A stretch of DNA of 33,501 bases from Marmoricola sp. (GCA_025964795.1 JAOPYC010000094.1:1-33501); one strand, 5' to 3'. Positions 1 to 7,244 are shown, numbered from the stretch's first letter. Program-made: numbers and translations. The notes: a model not told the origin generated them from the letters alone.

Positions 1-2
1 TG

Positions 3-377
3 TGGACCGAGGTGCTGCAGTCGCGTCGTGAGAACGCCGCCGACCGGGCCGCCGCCGCCTCCGCCTACCGCAGCCTCTACGGCCTCCGCACCGCGGAGCA
101 CGCCGGCTTCGCCACCGCGATGACCGAGCGGCTGGCCGAGGCCCACCTCGCCCAGCGAGAGCTCGAGGGCCTGGTCACCCAGCACGAGTCGCGCGCCCAG
201 CGGGCCGAGTCCCGGCTCGCCGACGCGGAGGTCCGCGTGCACACCCTCGAGGAGGCCGTGGCGTCCCTGCAGGGCGAGGGCGCCGTCGGCGACCTCGTCG
301 CGTGGGAGGAGCAGGCCGGCCAGAAGGCCGCGCAGAAGAAGGCCGCCGCCCGCCGGCAGGGGCTCAAGCGGGCCTAG
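3..377 (+). CDS. C-terminal end of an unidentified coiled-coil-containing protein (5' end outside window)
   Basis: The reading frame is open from the first complete codon (position 3) to a TAG at 375-377, so the gene probably begins upstream; a GTG at position 12 is the first start-like codon inside the window, but no ribosome binding site is visible. The readable part is about 124 residues, rich in Ala, Glu, Arg and Leu, with a long heptad-like stretch in the middle that predicts an alpha-helical coiled coil, and a Lys/Ala/Arg-rich end (QKKAAARRQGLKRA). I do not recognise the family; such tails occur on many actinobacterial enzymes and structural proteins. Its stop overlaps the stop of the convergent lyase gene in the shared tetranucleotide CTAG at 374-377. 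Function unknown. Confidence 0.6.
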   Translation, partial: WTEVLQSRRENAADRAAAASAYRSLYGLRTAEHAGFATAMTERLAEAHLAQRELEGLVTQHESRAQRAESRLADAEVRVHTLEEAVASLQGEGAVGDLVAWEEQAGQKAAQKKAAARRQGLKRA

Positions 378-1849
378 CCGCCCCGCTGCACCGGCTGCAC
401 GTGGGCCGGCAGCCCGTCGACGAGCTCCTCGGCCAGGATCAGGTCGTAGGTCAGGTCGCGGTCGTGCATGTCCGGGATCCCGCCGTCGCGCTCGTCGAGA
501 TAGGCCAGTGCGCTCACCAGCGTGGGCGGGTGCGCCCGCTGCATGCGCAGGCACCGCAGCGAGGCCACCAGCTCCGCGGCGAGCACCGCGCGGAACCGGG
601 ACACCGACTCCAGCGCCTGGCGGGCGGCCAGGGTGGCGAAGGAGGCGTCCTCCTCGACCCCGCGGGACAGCGTGACCGCCTGGATCCCGGCCGGGGTGGC
701 CAGGGCGCGCAGCTCGGCCAGGGCCGAGGCGGCGCTGTACTCCACGATCATCACCCCAGAAGCCGCCGGCGTGCCGTCGCCGAGGAACGGGTGCAGCCCG
801 GTGTACGCCGGCTCGGCCAGCATCGTCAGCCGGGCCAGGGACAGCTGCGCCGACTGGGCCACGGCCAGCACGAGTGAGTCCAGCGACTGCACGAGGTAGG
901 CGGCGTGGAAGGCGCCGTGGTGGGCGACGCCGAGCTCCGGGGACACGATCGGGTTCTCCGAGGGGCTGTTGGCCATCTTCACGATGACCTCCTCGGCGAA
1001 GGCCAGCCGGTCCATCAGCGCGCCGTGCACCTGCGGGAACGTGCGCAGGCTGAACGGGTCCTGGATCCGGGCCGGCTCGCCGGCCGGGCCGATCAGCTCC
1101 CGCATCGTGCGGCAGACCCAGCGCGACCCGGGGAACGGCGTGGCCACCTCCACCGCGGGGCTGAACGCCTCGGGGTTGCCGCGCACGGCGGCGAAGTCCA
1201 TCGCCGCGATGACGACGGTGGCCCGGGCGAGCCGGCCGAGGTCCCACACGGCCAGGGCCGCGTCCGCGAGGACGGCGGCGTTGCTCGACATGAACGTGAG
1301 CGCGTCCCCGGGCCCGAACTCGGTGGTCGCGGTGACGGGGGGAGTGCTCGGCACCTCGCCGGACAGCACCCGGGCGGTGGTGGCCAGCGCCGCGAGGTCG
1401 GCCGTCCCCACGCTCCCGCCCTCGCGCACCGGAGGCAGCGAGTCCGCGCCGAGCATGGCCGCGAGGGCGTCGAGGACCAGGGGGCTGATCCCGTTGCCGT
1501 CGGTGGCCAGCTGGTTGAGCCGGATCACGAGCATGGCCCGGACCCGGGCCGCGGAGCGCAGCTCCCCGGAGCTGGTCGCGTGCGAGCGCAGCAGCTGCAG
1601 CGCCTGGGAGTCGGGGTCGGGCTGGACGAGGTCCTTGTTGGCGCCGACGCCGGTGGAGCGGCCGTAGATCGGGCGGTTCTCGGCCACCGTGTTCGCGAAC
1701 TCGTGGGAGCGGGCCACGCGTTCCCGGGCCATGGCATCGACCTCGACCGGCCCGCCGGCGCGACGCGAGACCGCGACGATCTCGTCCAGCGAGAGGCGAG
1801 TCCCGTCAAGTGTGGGCAATCCGGACTCCTCTGACAACTTTGTGGCCAC
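374..1849 (-). CDS. MIO-less aromatic amino acid lyase homologue (candidate ergothionase or histidine-betaine lyase)
   Basis: A 491-residue protein of the histidine/phenylalanine ammonia-lyase fold. Seen: YGRSTGVG at 62-69 (equivalent of HAL YGINTGFG with the catalytic Tyr), LLRSH ending at His90 (HAL His83 position), QDPFSLR at 263-269, SENPIV at 297-302 and an acidic VEEDAS at 398-403 where HAL has QEDHVS. The MIO-forming site is broken: HAL reads GSVGASGDLAPL, this protein reads GSVGTADLAAL (145-155), so Ala-Ser-Gly is absent, and the MIO-contacting Asn of the LLNGT segment is Ser. Known: ergothionase, which splits ergothioneine into thiolurocanate and trimethylamine, is a MIO-less member of this superfamily. 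Inferred: this enzyme eliminates an already good leaving group (trimethylamine) from an imidazole or aromatic betaine. The start is a GTG with a weak GGGTGAG upstream. It is divergent from a regulator and quaternary-amine transporter operon. It could instead be a different MIO-independent lyase or an inactive homologue. Confidence 0.85.
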   Translation of the reverse strand: MATKLSEESGLPTLDGTRLSLDEIVAVSRRAGGPVEVDAMARERVARSHEFANTVAENRPIYGRSTGVGANKDLVQPDPDSQALQLLRSHATSSGELRSAARVRAMLVIRLNQLATDGNGISPLVLDALAAMLGADSLPPVREGGSVGTADLAALATTARVLSGEVPSTPPVTATTEFGPGDALTFMSSNAAVLADAALAVWDLGRLARATVVIAAMDFAAVRGNPEAFSPAVEVATPFPGSRWVCRTMRELIGPAGEPARIQDPFSLRTFPQVHGALMDRLAFAEEVIVKMANSPSENPIVSPELGVAHHGAFHAAYLVQSLDSLVLAVAQSAQLSLARLTMLAEPAYTGLHPFLGDGTPAASGVMIVEYSAASALAELRALATPAGIQAVTLSRGVEEDASFATLAARQALESVSRFRAVLAAELVASLRCLRMQRAHPPTLVSALAYLDERDGGIPDMHDRDLTYDLILAEELVDGLPAHVQPVQRGG

Positions 1850-1965
1850 AGCTCACCCGAAGCCTTCCCGATGCGAGAAGGGGGTGCAATAGTTCGGCCA
1901 GCGGCAGCGCGCTTCTGCACAGTGAAACACGACCAAGTCCGAGCACTTACCCGTGAGGAGGATCG

Positions 1966-2712
1966 ATGACCTCCCAGGTTGCCTCCGGTCCCCGGAAGGC
2001 CCTCGTGCCCTCCGGTGTGGAGCCCGGCGTTCCCGCAGGACGCGTCAGCTCCACGCGCGCGGTCGAACGGGCCCTGGCGCTGCTGTCGGAGGTGTGCAGC
2101 CGCGAGGACGTGACCCTCACTGAGTGCGCCCGGCAGACCGGGCTCCCGCCCAGCACGGCCCTGCGGCTGCTGCGGACCCTCGAGACCGCCGGCTTCGTCA
2201 GCCGCGACGACGCGGGGAGCTTCCGTGCCGGCTCACGGATGATCCAGCTCGGCGCGACGGCCATCGGTCGCAACGAGCTGGCCCGGCTGGCCCAGCCCGC
2301 GCTGGACCGCATCGGTACGGCGACCCGGGAGTCGGCGTACCTCTCGATCCGCGGCGTCGGTGACACGGCCGTCTACATCGCCCAGGTGGAGGGCACCCAC
2401 GCCGTGCGGCACCGCGGCTGGATCGGCCGTGCCGTGCCCCTGGAGGGACTGGCCGTCGGCCTGGTGCTTCGCGGTGAGATCCCCGAGGAGGGGTACGTGG
2501 CGGGTCGTGACCGCCTGGAGCCGGACGTGACCGCCATCGTCGCGCCCGTGCGCTACCCGGGCGGCATCGTCGCCGCGCTCAGCGTGCTGGGACCGACCTA
2601 CCGCATCGACAAGGCCACCATGCACCACTACGGCCGCATCGTGGCCACCGAGGCCGCAGACCTCAGCGCTCAGCTCGGCTCGCCGCCCGACCACCAGGAG
2701 ACCTCACGATGA
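1966..2712 (+). CDS. IclR-family transcriptional regulator
   Basis: A 248-residue protein with the IclR layout: a winged helix at about residues 29-95 (SSTRAVERALALLSEV, then TGLPPSTALRLLRTLETAGF as the recognition helix) and an IclR effector-binding domain at about 110-240 (VAPVRYPGGIVAALSVLGP is typical of its end). The effector domain is somewhat short. The ATG has an excellent AGGAGG at 1956-1961. It is the first gene of the transporter operon, overlapping the ATPase by ATGA at 2709-2712, and is divergent from the lyase across a 116-nt gap, so it probably controls both directions and senses the imported compound or its breakdown product (inference). I saw no convincing palindromic IclR operator in the gap. 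Confidence 0.92.
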   Translation: MTSQVASGPRKALVPSGVEPGVPAGRVSSTRAVERALALLSEVCSREDVTLTECARQTGLPPSTALRLLRTLETAGFVSRDDAGSFRAGSRMIQLGATAIGRNELARLAQPALDRIGTATRESAYLSIRGVGDTAVYIAQVEGTHAVRHRGWIGRAVPLEGLAVGLVLRGEIPEEGYVAGRDRLEPDVTAIVAPVRYPGGIVAALSVLGPTYRIDKATMHHYGRIVATEAADLSAQLGSPPDHQETSR

Positions 2713-3809
2713 TCCGCTTCGACCAGGCCACCAAGCGCTACCCCGACGGCACGGTGGCCGTCGACGAGCTCGACCTGGAAGCGCCGTCGGGCAAGATCAC
2801 GGTGCTGGTGGGGCCGTCGGGCTGTGGCAAGACGACCTCGCTGCGGATGATCAACCGGATGATCGAGCCGACCTCGGGCACCATCTGGCTCGACGACACC
2901 GACACCGCGAGCATGCCGGCGCACGAGCTGCGCCGCCAGATCGGCTACGTCATCCAGCACGCCGGGCTGTTCCCGCACCGCACCATCGTCGACAACATCG
3001 CCACCGTCCCGTTCCTGATCGGCACCGACAAGAGGCAGGCGCGGGCGCGGGCGATGGAGCTGCTAGAGCGCGTCGGCCTCGACCCCGCCTTCGCCAAGCG
3101 CTACCCCGGGCAGCTCTCCGGCGGCCAGCAGCAGCGCGTCGGGGTGGCTCGGGCCCTGGCCGCCGACCCGCCCGTGATGCTGATGGACGAGCCGTTCTCG
3201 GCCGTCGACCCGGTGGTCCGCGACCAGCTCCAGGACGAGTTCCTGCGGCTGCAGGACGAGCTCGGCAAGACCATCGTGTTCGTCACCCACGACATCGACG
3301 AGGCGATCAAGCTCGGTGACCAGGTGGCGGTGCTGCGGGTCGGTGGCAGGCTCGCCCAGCTCGCGCCCCCGGCCGAGCTGCTCTCGCGTCCGGTGGACGC
3401 GTTCGTCGCCGGCTTCGTCGGGCGCGACCGCGGCTACCGCGCGCTCGGCTTCACCAGCGCCGGCACCATCGTGACCCGCGACGAGCCCACGGTGACGATG
3501 GGGGAGTCGCTGCCCGGCAGCGACGGCTCCTGGCTGCTCGCGGTGGACCCCTCGGGGGCGCCACAGGGGTGGCTCCACCTCGCCGACGAGCCGCACGGCG
3601 GGGTCGTCGAGGACCGGATGCTCTACCGCGGCGGCACGTTGGCGACCCAGGGCGGCACGTTGCGCGGCGCGCTCGACGCCTGCCTCTCCTCCCCGTCGGG
3701 CCGGGGCATCGTCGTCGACGACTCCGGCCGGCTGATCGGCTCGACGACCGCCCGCGAGGTTCTCGCCCTCATCGAGGGCCTGCCCGACGCCGCCGAGGTG
3801 GGCGCGTGA
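2709..3809 (+). CDS. Quaternary-amine (OpuC/ProV-type) ABC transporter ATPase
   Basis: A 366-residue cytoplasmic ATPase. Walker A GPSGCGKT at 35-42, Q-loop Gln83 in YVIQHAGLFPH, signature LSGGQQQ at 136-142, Walker B VMLMDE at 156-161, and the H-loop His194 in FVTHD are all intact. The IRRMIEP-like segment after Walker A (MINRMIEPTSG) and the C-terminal extension after residue 230, which resembles degenerate CBS repeats, place it in the osmoprotectant/quaternary-amine subgroup, where the CBS part senses ionic strength or ligands. Starts in an ATGA overlap with the IclR gene and ends overlapping the GTG start of the first permease, so translation is probably coupled. The substrate cannot be read from this subunit; the neighbouring lyase suggests an aromatic betaine such as ergothioneine (inference). 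Confidence 0.95.
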   Translation: MIRFDQATKRYPDGTVAVDELDLEAPSGKITVLVGPSGCGKTTSLRMINRMIEPTSGTIWLDDTDTASMPAHELRRQIGYVIQHAGLFPHRTIVDNIATVPFLIGTDKRQARARAMELLERVGLDPAFAKRYPGQLSGGQQQRVGVARALAADPPVMLMDEPFSAVDPVVRDQLQDEFLRLQDELGKTIVFVTHDIDEAIKLGDQVAVLRVGGRLAQLAPPAELLSRPVDAFVAGFVGRDRGYRALGFTSAGTIVTRDEPTVTMGESLPGSDGSWLLAVDPSGAPQGWLHLADEPHGGVVEDRMLYRGGTLATQGGTLRGALDACLSSPSGRGIVVDDSGRLIGSTTAREVLALIEGLPDAAEVGA

Positions 3810-4501
3810 TCCCGCTCGACGCCGCGAGCTCCTCGCCCTGGCACTTCTGGGGCTACTTCCTCGACCACCGGTCGCAGGACCTCGGCTACCTGTGGGACCA
3901 CACCTGGCTCTCGGTGGTCCCGGTCGTCGTCGGGCTGCTGCTGGCCCTGCCGCTCGGCTGGCTGTCCCGGCGCTACAACTGGGTCTACCCGCCGATGATG
4001 TCGATCACCGGGCTGCTCTACACGATCCCGTCCATCGCGCTGTTCGTGCTGATCCCGCCCCTGCTCGGCCTCGACCCGCTCAGCCCGCTCCAGGTGCCGA
4101 TCGCGCTCAGCGTCTACTCCGTCGCGCTGCTGGTCCGCGTGGTCGCCGACGGGCTCGGTGCCGTGTCGCCCGAGACGCTGCAGGCGGCGACCGCCATCGG
4201 CTTCAAGCCGCTGGGCCGCTTCTTCCGCGTCGAGCTGCCGATCGCGGTCCCGGTGATCACCGCCGGCCTCCGGGTGGCGATCGTGGCCAACGTCAGCATC
4301 GTCACGGTGGCCGGCACGATCGGGTTCGACAACCTCGGCCGGCTCTTCGACGAGGGTTTCAAGCTCTCCACCGACACCCCCTACTACCCGCCGATCATCC
4401 TGGGCATCATCCTGTGCGTCCTGCTGGCCCTGGTGCTCGACGGCCTGGTGCTCCTGGTGAACCGGTTGCTCACCCCGTGGAGAAGGGCGGTCCCGACATG
4501 A
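3806..4501 (+). CDS. Quaternary-amine ABC transporter permease (OpuCB-like), first copy
   Basis: A 231-residue integral membrane protein with about five or six hydrophobic segments. The start is a GTG at 3806 that overlaps the ATPase stop (GTGA); the frame stays open further upstream but that part is the shadow of the ATPase gene. The permease coupling loop is visible as QAATAIGFKPLGRFFRVELPI-type sequence, with the typical EAA-like motif contacting the ATPase, followed by hydrophobic helices. An extra loop LSTDTPYYPP before the last helix is typical of OpuCB/OpuCD pairs. It overlaps the next permease by ATGA at 4498-4501. Works with the second permease as a heterodimeric channel. Confidence 0.93.
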   Translation: MIPLDAASSSPWHFWGYFLDHRSQDLGYLWDHTWLSVVPVVVGLLLALPLGWLSRRYNWVYPPMMSITGLLYTIPSIALFVLIPPLLGLDPLSPLQVPIALSVYSVALLVRVVADGLGAVSPETLQAATAIGFKPLGRFFRVELPIAVPVITAGLRVAIVANVSIVTVAGTIGFDNLGRLFDEGFKLSTDTPYYPPIILGIILCVLLALVLDGLVLLVNRLLTPWRRAVPT

Positions 4502-5280
4502 TCGGCGACGTCTTCAGCTGGCTCTCCGACCCCACCCACTGGCAGAGCACCAACTTCGACACCGGCATCTGGGGCCAGCTCGGCGCCCACCTGCGCTACT
4601 CCGCGATCGCCCTGGTCATCGCCCTGGTGATCGCGCTCCCGCTCGGCCTGTGGATCGGGCACACCAACAAGGCCACGTGGATCGTCAGCGCCGCCAACGC
4701 CATCCGGGCCCTGCCCAGCGTCGGCCTGCTGGTGCTGCTCGTGGTGATCATCGCGCCGCACTTCTACGGCCGCACCGACACCGGCTACGTCATCCCGACC
4801 GAGATCGTGCTCGTGCTCCTCGCGATCCCCTCGATCCTGTCCAACACGGTGGCCGGGGTGCAGAACGTCGACCGGGCGGTGCGCGACGCGGCGTACGGCA
4901 TGGGGATGACGGGGCCACAGGTGCTGTTCCGGGTGGAGACGCCCAACGCGCTGCCGCTGATCTTCTCGGGGTTCCGCTCGGCCACCCTTCAGGTGATCGC
5001 CACGGCCACCATCGCGTCGTACGTCACCCTCGGCGGGCTCGGCCGGTTCATCTACGACGGCCTCGCCCAGCAGGACTACCCGCAGATGATCAGCGGCGGC
5101 CTGCTCGTGGCGGCGCTGGCCCTGATCCTCGACCTGCTGCTCGCCCTGCTCCAGCGCTACACCGTCTCGCGTGGGATCACCGGCCGCACGCGTCGCTCCG
5201 ACCGGGCCGGGCACAGCGACGAGGCCCCCGACCCGCGTAGCGCCGTGCTCACCGAGGACCTGGCCCCCGAGGCCGCCTGA
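4498..5280 (+). CDS. Quaternary-amine ABC transporter permease (OpuCD-like), second copy
   Basis: A 260-residue membrane protein with about six hydrophobic segments. The permease signature region AVRDAAYGMGMTGPQVLFRV with the following ETPNALPLIFSGFRSA is the EAA-type coupling helix of OpuCB/OpuCD proteins. A long hydrophobic ALVIALVIALPLGLWIG helix near residue 40-56 and the conserved IRALPSVGLLVLLV stretch support the family. The ATG is within the ATGA overlap with the first permease. The C-terminal 40 residues after the last helix (GRTRRSDRAG onwards) are hydrophilic and probably cytoplasmic. It is paired with the upstream permease and the downstream lipoprotein. Confidence 0.93.
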   Translation: MIGDVFSWLSDPTHWQSTNFDTGIWGQLGAHLRYSAIALVIALVIALPLGLWIGHTNKATWIVSAANAIRALPSVGLLVLLVVIIAPHFYGRTDTGYVIPTEIVLVLLAIPSILSNTVAGVQNVDRAVRDAAYGMGMTGPQVLFRVETPNALPLIFSGFRSATLQVIATATIASYVTLGGLGRFIYDGLAQQDYPQMISGGLLVAALALILDLLLALLQRYTVSRGITGRTRRSDRAGHSDEAPDPRSAVLTEDLAPEAA

Positions 5281-5347
5281 CGCCCGCCCCCAGACCTCGG
5301 CACACGGCCGGAGAAGAGTTGCTCAAGTGAACACAACAGGAGAGAAC

Positions 5348-6292
5348 ATGAGAACCAAGCTCGTCGCCCTCGCCGCCGCTGCGACCGCCCTCACGATGGG
5401 CCTCAGCGGCTGCGGATCCGACTCGTCGTCCAACTCCGGCTCGTCCTCGAAGGGCGGCACCATCTCGTCGCAGATGATCTTCGGCGGTCCGCCGGAGTTC
5501 AAGACCCGCACGGACGGGATCCCGGGGCTGGAGAAGAACTACGGCGTCACCTTCGGCAAGTACACCGTCACCGACACCGGCGGCCCCGTCACGGTCAACG
5601 CCCTCAAGCGCGGCCAGGTGGACGCGGTCGACCTGTTCACCACCGACCCGGCGATCAAGGCCAACGACTTCGTCATCCTCGAGGACCCCAAGGCCAACTT
5701 CGCCGCCCAGAACATCGTCCCGATCGTGAGCAAGGACAAGGCCACTGCCGGGGTCAAGACCGTGCTCAACGGGATCCAGGCGAAGCTGACCGACGACGGT
5801 CTCGGCACGCTGATCGGCCAGGTCCAGAACGACAAGAAGGACCCCGCCGACGTGGCCAAGGGCTGGCTGACCGAGAACGGGCTGGACACCACGGGCACCG
5901 GTGCCAAGGGCGTCACGCTGACGGTCGGCTCGGCGAACTTCCCGGAGAACGTGATCCTGGCGGAGATCTACGCCGGGGCGCTCACCGCGCAGGGCGCTAC
6001 GGTCAAGACCAAGCTGAACATCGGCAGCCGCGAGAAGTACTACCCGGCCCTGAAGGCCGGCTCGCTCGACCTGTTCCCGGAGTACACCGGCACGATCCTG
6101 CAGTACATCGACAAGACCGCCACGGCGACCAGTTCCGACGACGTCTACGCCGCCCTGGGCAAGGCGCTGCCGGCCAACCTGGTCGCGCTCGACCAGGCCG
6201 AGGCGCAGGACAGCGATGCGGTCGTGGTCACCAAGGAGACCGCCGACAAGTACAAGCTCAAGACGATCGCGGACCTGGCCAAGAAGAACTGA
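5348..6292 (+). CDS. Circularly permuted OpuAC-type substrate-binding lipoprotein
   Basis: A 314-residue lipoprotein. Start ATG at 5348 with AGGAGA just upstream; the signal peptide ends in the lipobox LSGC (residues 19-22, lipidated Cys22), followed by a Ser/Gly linker. The order of the two halves is the reverse of normal OpuC-type proteins. Residues about 39-180 (IFGGPPEFKTRTDGIPGL, LFTTDPAIKANDF, KDPADVAKGWLTENGL) match the usual C-terminal half, and residues about 188-314 (LTVGSANFPENVILAEIYAG, LDLFPEYTGT, LKTIADLAKKN) match the usual N-terminal half that normally follows the signal peptide. The end of the second half flows naturally into the start of the first, as a circular permutation should. 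It delivers a quaternary amine to the permeases; with the adjacent lyase, an aromatic betaine is plausible (inference). The family assignment is firm, the substrate is not. Confidence 0.92.
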   Translation: MRTKLVALAAAATALTMGLSGCGSDSSSNSGSSSKGGTISSQMIFGGPPEFKTRTDGIPGLEKNYGVTFGKYTVTDTGGPVTVNALKRGQVDAVDLFTTDPAIKANDFVILEDPKANFAAQNIVPIVSKDKATAGVKTVLNGIQAKLTDDGLGTLIGQVQNDKKDPADVAKGWLTENGLDTTGTGAKGVTLTVGSANFPENVILAEIYAGALTAQGATVKTKLNIGSREKYYPALKAGSLDLFPEYTGTILQYIDKTATATSSDDVYAALGKALPANLVALDQAEAQDSDAVVVTKETADKYKLKTIADLAKKN

Positions 6293-6314
6293 CGGCCCTC
6301 CTCCACGAGCCTCA

Positions 6315-6352
6315 CCGACGCGCACCAGGCCTCCGGGCCCGGTGCGCGTCGG
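6315..6352 (+). terminator. Strong hairpin terminator of the transporter operon
   Basis: Perfect 12-bp inverted repeat CCGACGCGCACC (6315-6326) and GGTGCGCGTCGG (6341-6352). Inside, GGCC-TCCG-GGCC can form a further 4-bp stem capped by a UNCG-type tetraloop. It starts 22 nt after the lipoprotein stop. There is no T-tract, which is common for actinobacterial terminators. Confidence 0.75.
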
Positions 6353-6365
6353 CGTTGGATCCGCC

Positions 6366-6512
6366 ATGCTCAGCGAGGTGCTGAACCGCCAGGTCAACGC
6401 GACGATGCGGCCCCGGTTCCACCTCACCGCGCTCAACGCCGAGGTCGACGGCGGGTTCGCACCGGCGCGCCAGTCGGCCGAGGACTACCTGAGGAAGAAG
6501 GACCTGCTCTGA
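6366..6512 (+). pseudogene. Relic of the C-terminal tail of an OpuAC-type binding protein
   Basis: An open stretch of 48 residues (starting MLSEVLNRQVNATM, then LTALNAEVDGGFAPARQSAE and DYLRKKDLL, with a TGA at 6510-6512) reads like the extreme C-terminus of a normal-order OpuC-type binding protein. In B. subtilis OpuCC the tail has the same pattern: an Asn-Lys helix, then MQELNYEVDG, then an acidic helix ending near the stop. It has no domain upstream, no signal peptide and no ribosome binding site, and is in a different frame from the lipoprotein gene, so it is a remnant. It may be the leftover of the duplicated copy that gave rise to the permuted lipoprotein. Confidence 0.6.
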
Positions 6513-6522
6513 GCGGACTCCC

Positions 6523-6648
6523 GGTCAGCGGCGAGAACAGCTGCTGGCGCAGGACCTCGACGTGGCCGGGGAGCACCTGGGCGATGACCGAGCGGCCGGC
6601 TTTCGTGACGGTGACGCTTCGCTCGTCCTGCACGTGTGGCCGGCCGTA
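6523..6648 (-). pseudogene. Relic of the C-terminal part of a MarR-family regulator
   Basis: Read on the minus strand, the segment RPHVQDERSVTVTKAGRSV followed by a LPGHVEVLRQQLFSPLT stretch matches the end of MarR proteins: the tip of the wing (D-x-R), the second wing strand (V-x-V-T-x-A-G) and the start of the dimerisation helix. A stop codon interrupts the frame just upstream at 6649-6651 and the HTH is missing, while the downstream end runs into the neighbouring relic. No complete gene is possible here. Confidence 0.5.
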
Positions 6649-6670
6649 TCATGAGGCCGGAGGTGCCCGA

Positions 6671-6823
6671 ATGATCGCGTGGCTTCAAAGGCTCAGGGTC
6701 AAGCGCGCGGGCCGGCGATACTTGGCGCGTCGTCAGCGCGGGGTGCTCGACGACCAGCATTACGCCGACGAGCTCCAGGCTGCGCGGGACGGGTTGAGCC
6801 CCCGCCCCTACACCGGAGCCTGA
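6671..6823 (+). CDS. Short basic protein with a SHOCT-like motif, hypothetical
   Basis: A 50-residue ORF starting at an ATG with GGAGG seven nt upstream (6659-6663) and a TANNNT box TATCAT at 6647-6652. The frame is open further upstream, but the ribosome binding site favours this ATG. The N-terminus is a basic helix (MIAWLQRLRVKRAGRRYLAR); the second half, ARRQRGVLDDQHYADEL, has the L-x-x-G-x-L-x-D-x-x-Y/F pattern of SHOCT-type short C-terminal motifs. It sits between gene relics, so it may itself be a fragment. Function unknown. Confidence 0.4.
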   Translation: MIAWLQRLRVKRAGRRYLARRQRGVLDDQHYADELQAARDGLSPRPYTGA

Positions 6824-7214
6824 CTTCGGCAGACCCGCGGTCCCCCACATCGGATCGCGCCTCCGTTCTGTGCGATCTCGAGCCCGTCGAGCGTGCCCCA
6901 TCTGCCGCGGCCTGCGCTCTACTGCCCCACGCCGCCGTCACCACCGATGCCGCCCCATGATCGACCGGGCTGACCTTGGTCCTGCTGGCCCGCGCTCCAG
7001 GGTCGGTCGCCTCCACGAGCCTTGGCCCGGTCCTTGTGCCATTGACGGTTGAGGTCGGCTGAGGAGGGCGTGGCGGACGCGGCGGGGGGCGTGGCTCGGG
7101 GAGCGGCAGAGGACCGGTGGCCGAGGCGGGCCAGCACGGCGGCGAGAATGTTCATCAGACCAGTGTGCGGCGGCCGGGGACGTTGGGGAAGGGAGAGGGC
7201 AGAGGCGGGAGAAA
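6824..7214. other. Non-coding or decayed stretch
   Basis: About 390 nt with no gene I can support. A minus-strand frame at 6919-7155 (78 residues, MNILAAVLARLGHRS at its start, SSADLNRQWHKDRAKARGG in the middle) has a reasonable N-terminus but no ribosome binding site or -10 box, and its Gly/Gln-rich end looks non-coding. The stretch joins the relics at 6366-6648 as decayed DNA between two clusters. Confidence 0.5.
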
Positions 7215-7240
7215 CGGGGCGTCAGGGCAACGCCGCCCCG
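7215..7240 (-). terminator. Hairpin terminator of rmlA
   Basis: Directly downstream of the rmlA stop on the minus strand, CGGGGCG pairs with CGCCCCG around a 12-nt loop that can partly pair itself, followed by a short TTTC run (GAAA at 7211-7214 on the plus strand). Confidence 0.6.
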
Positions 7241-7244
7241 AGGC

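Noticed and set aside
1850-1965. IclR operator between lyase and regulator
   Set aside because: I looked for a palindrome or a TANNNT box well placed for either gene; TTCTGCACAGTGAA has only short matching ends and no clear promoter, so nothing is claimed.
5249-6436. Minus-strand open frame of 395 codons
   Set aside because: Antisense to the lipoprotein gene; codon-position pattern and content follow the plus-strand gene.
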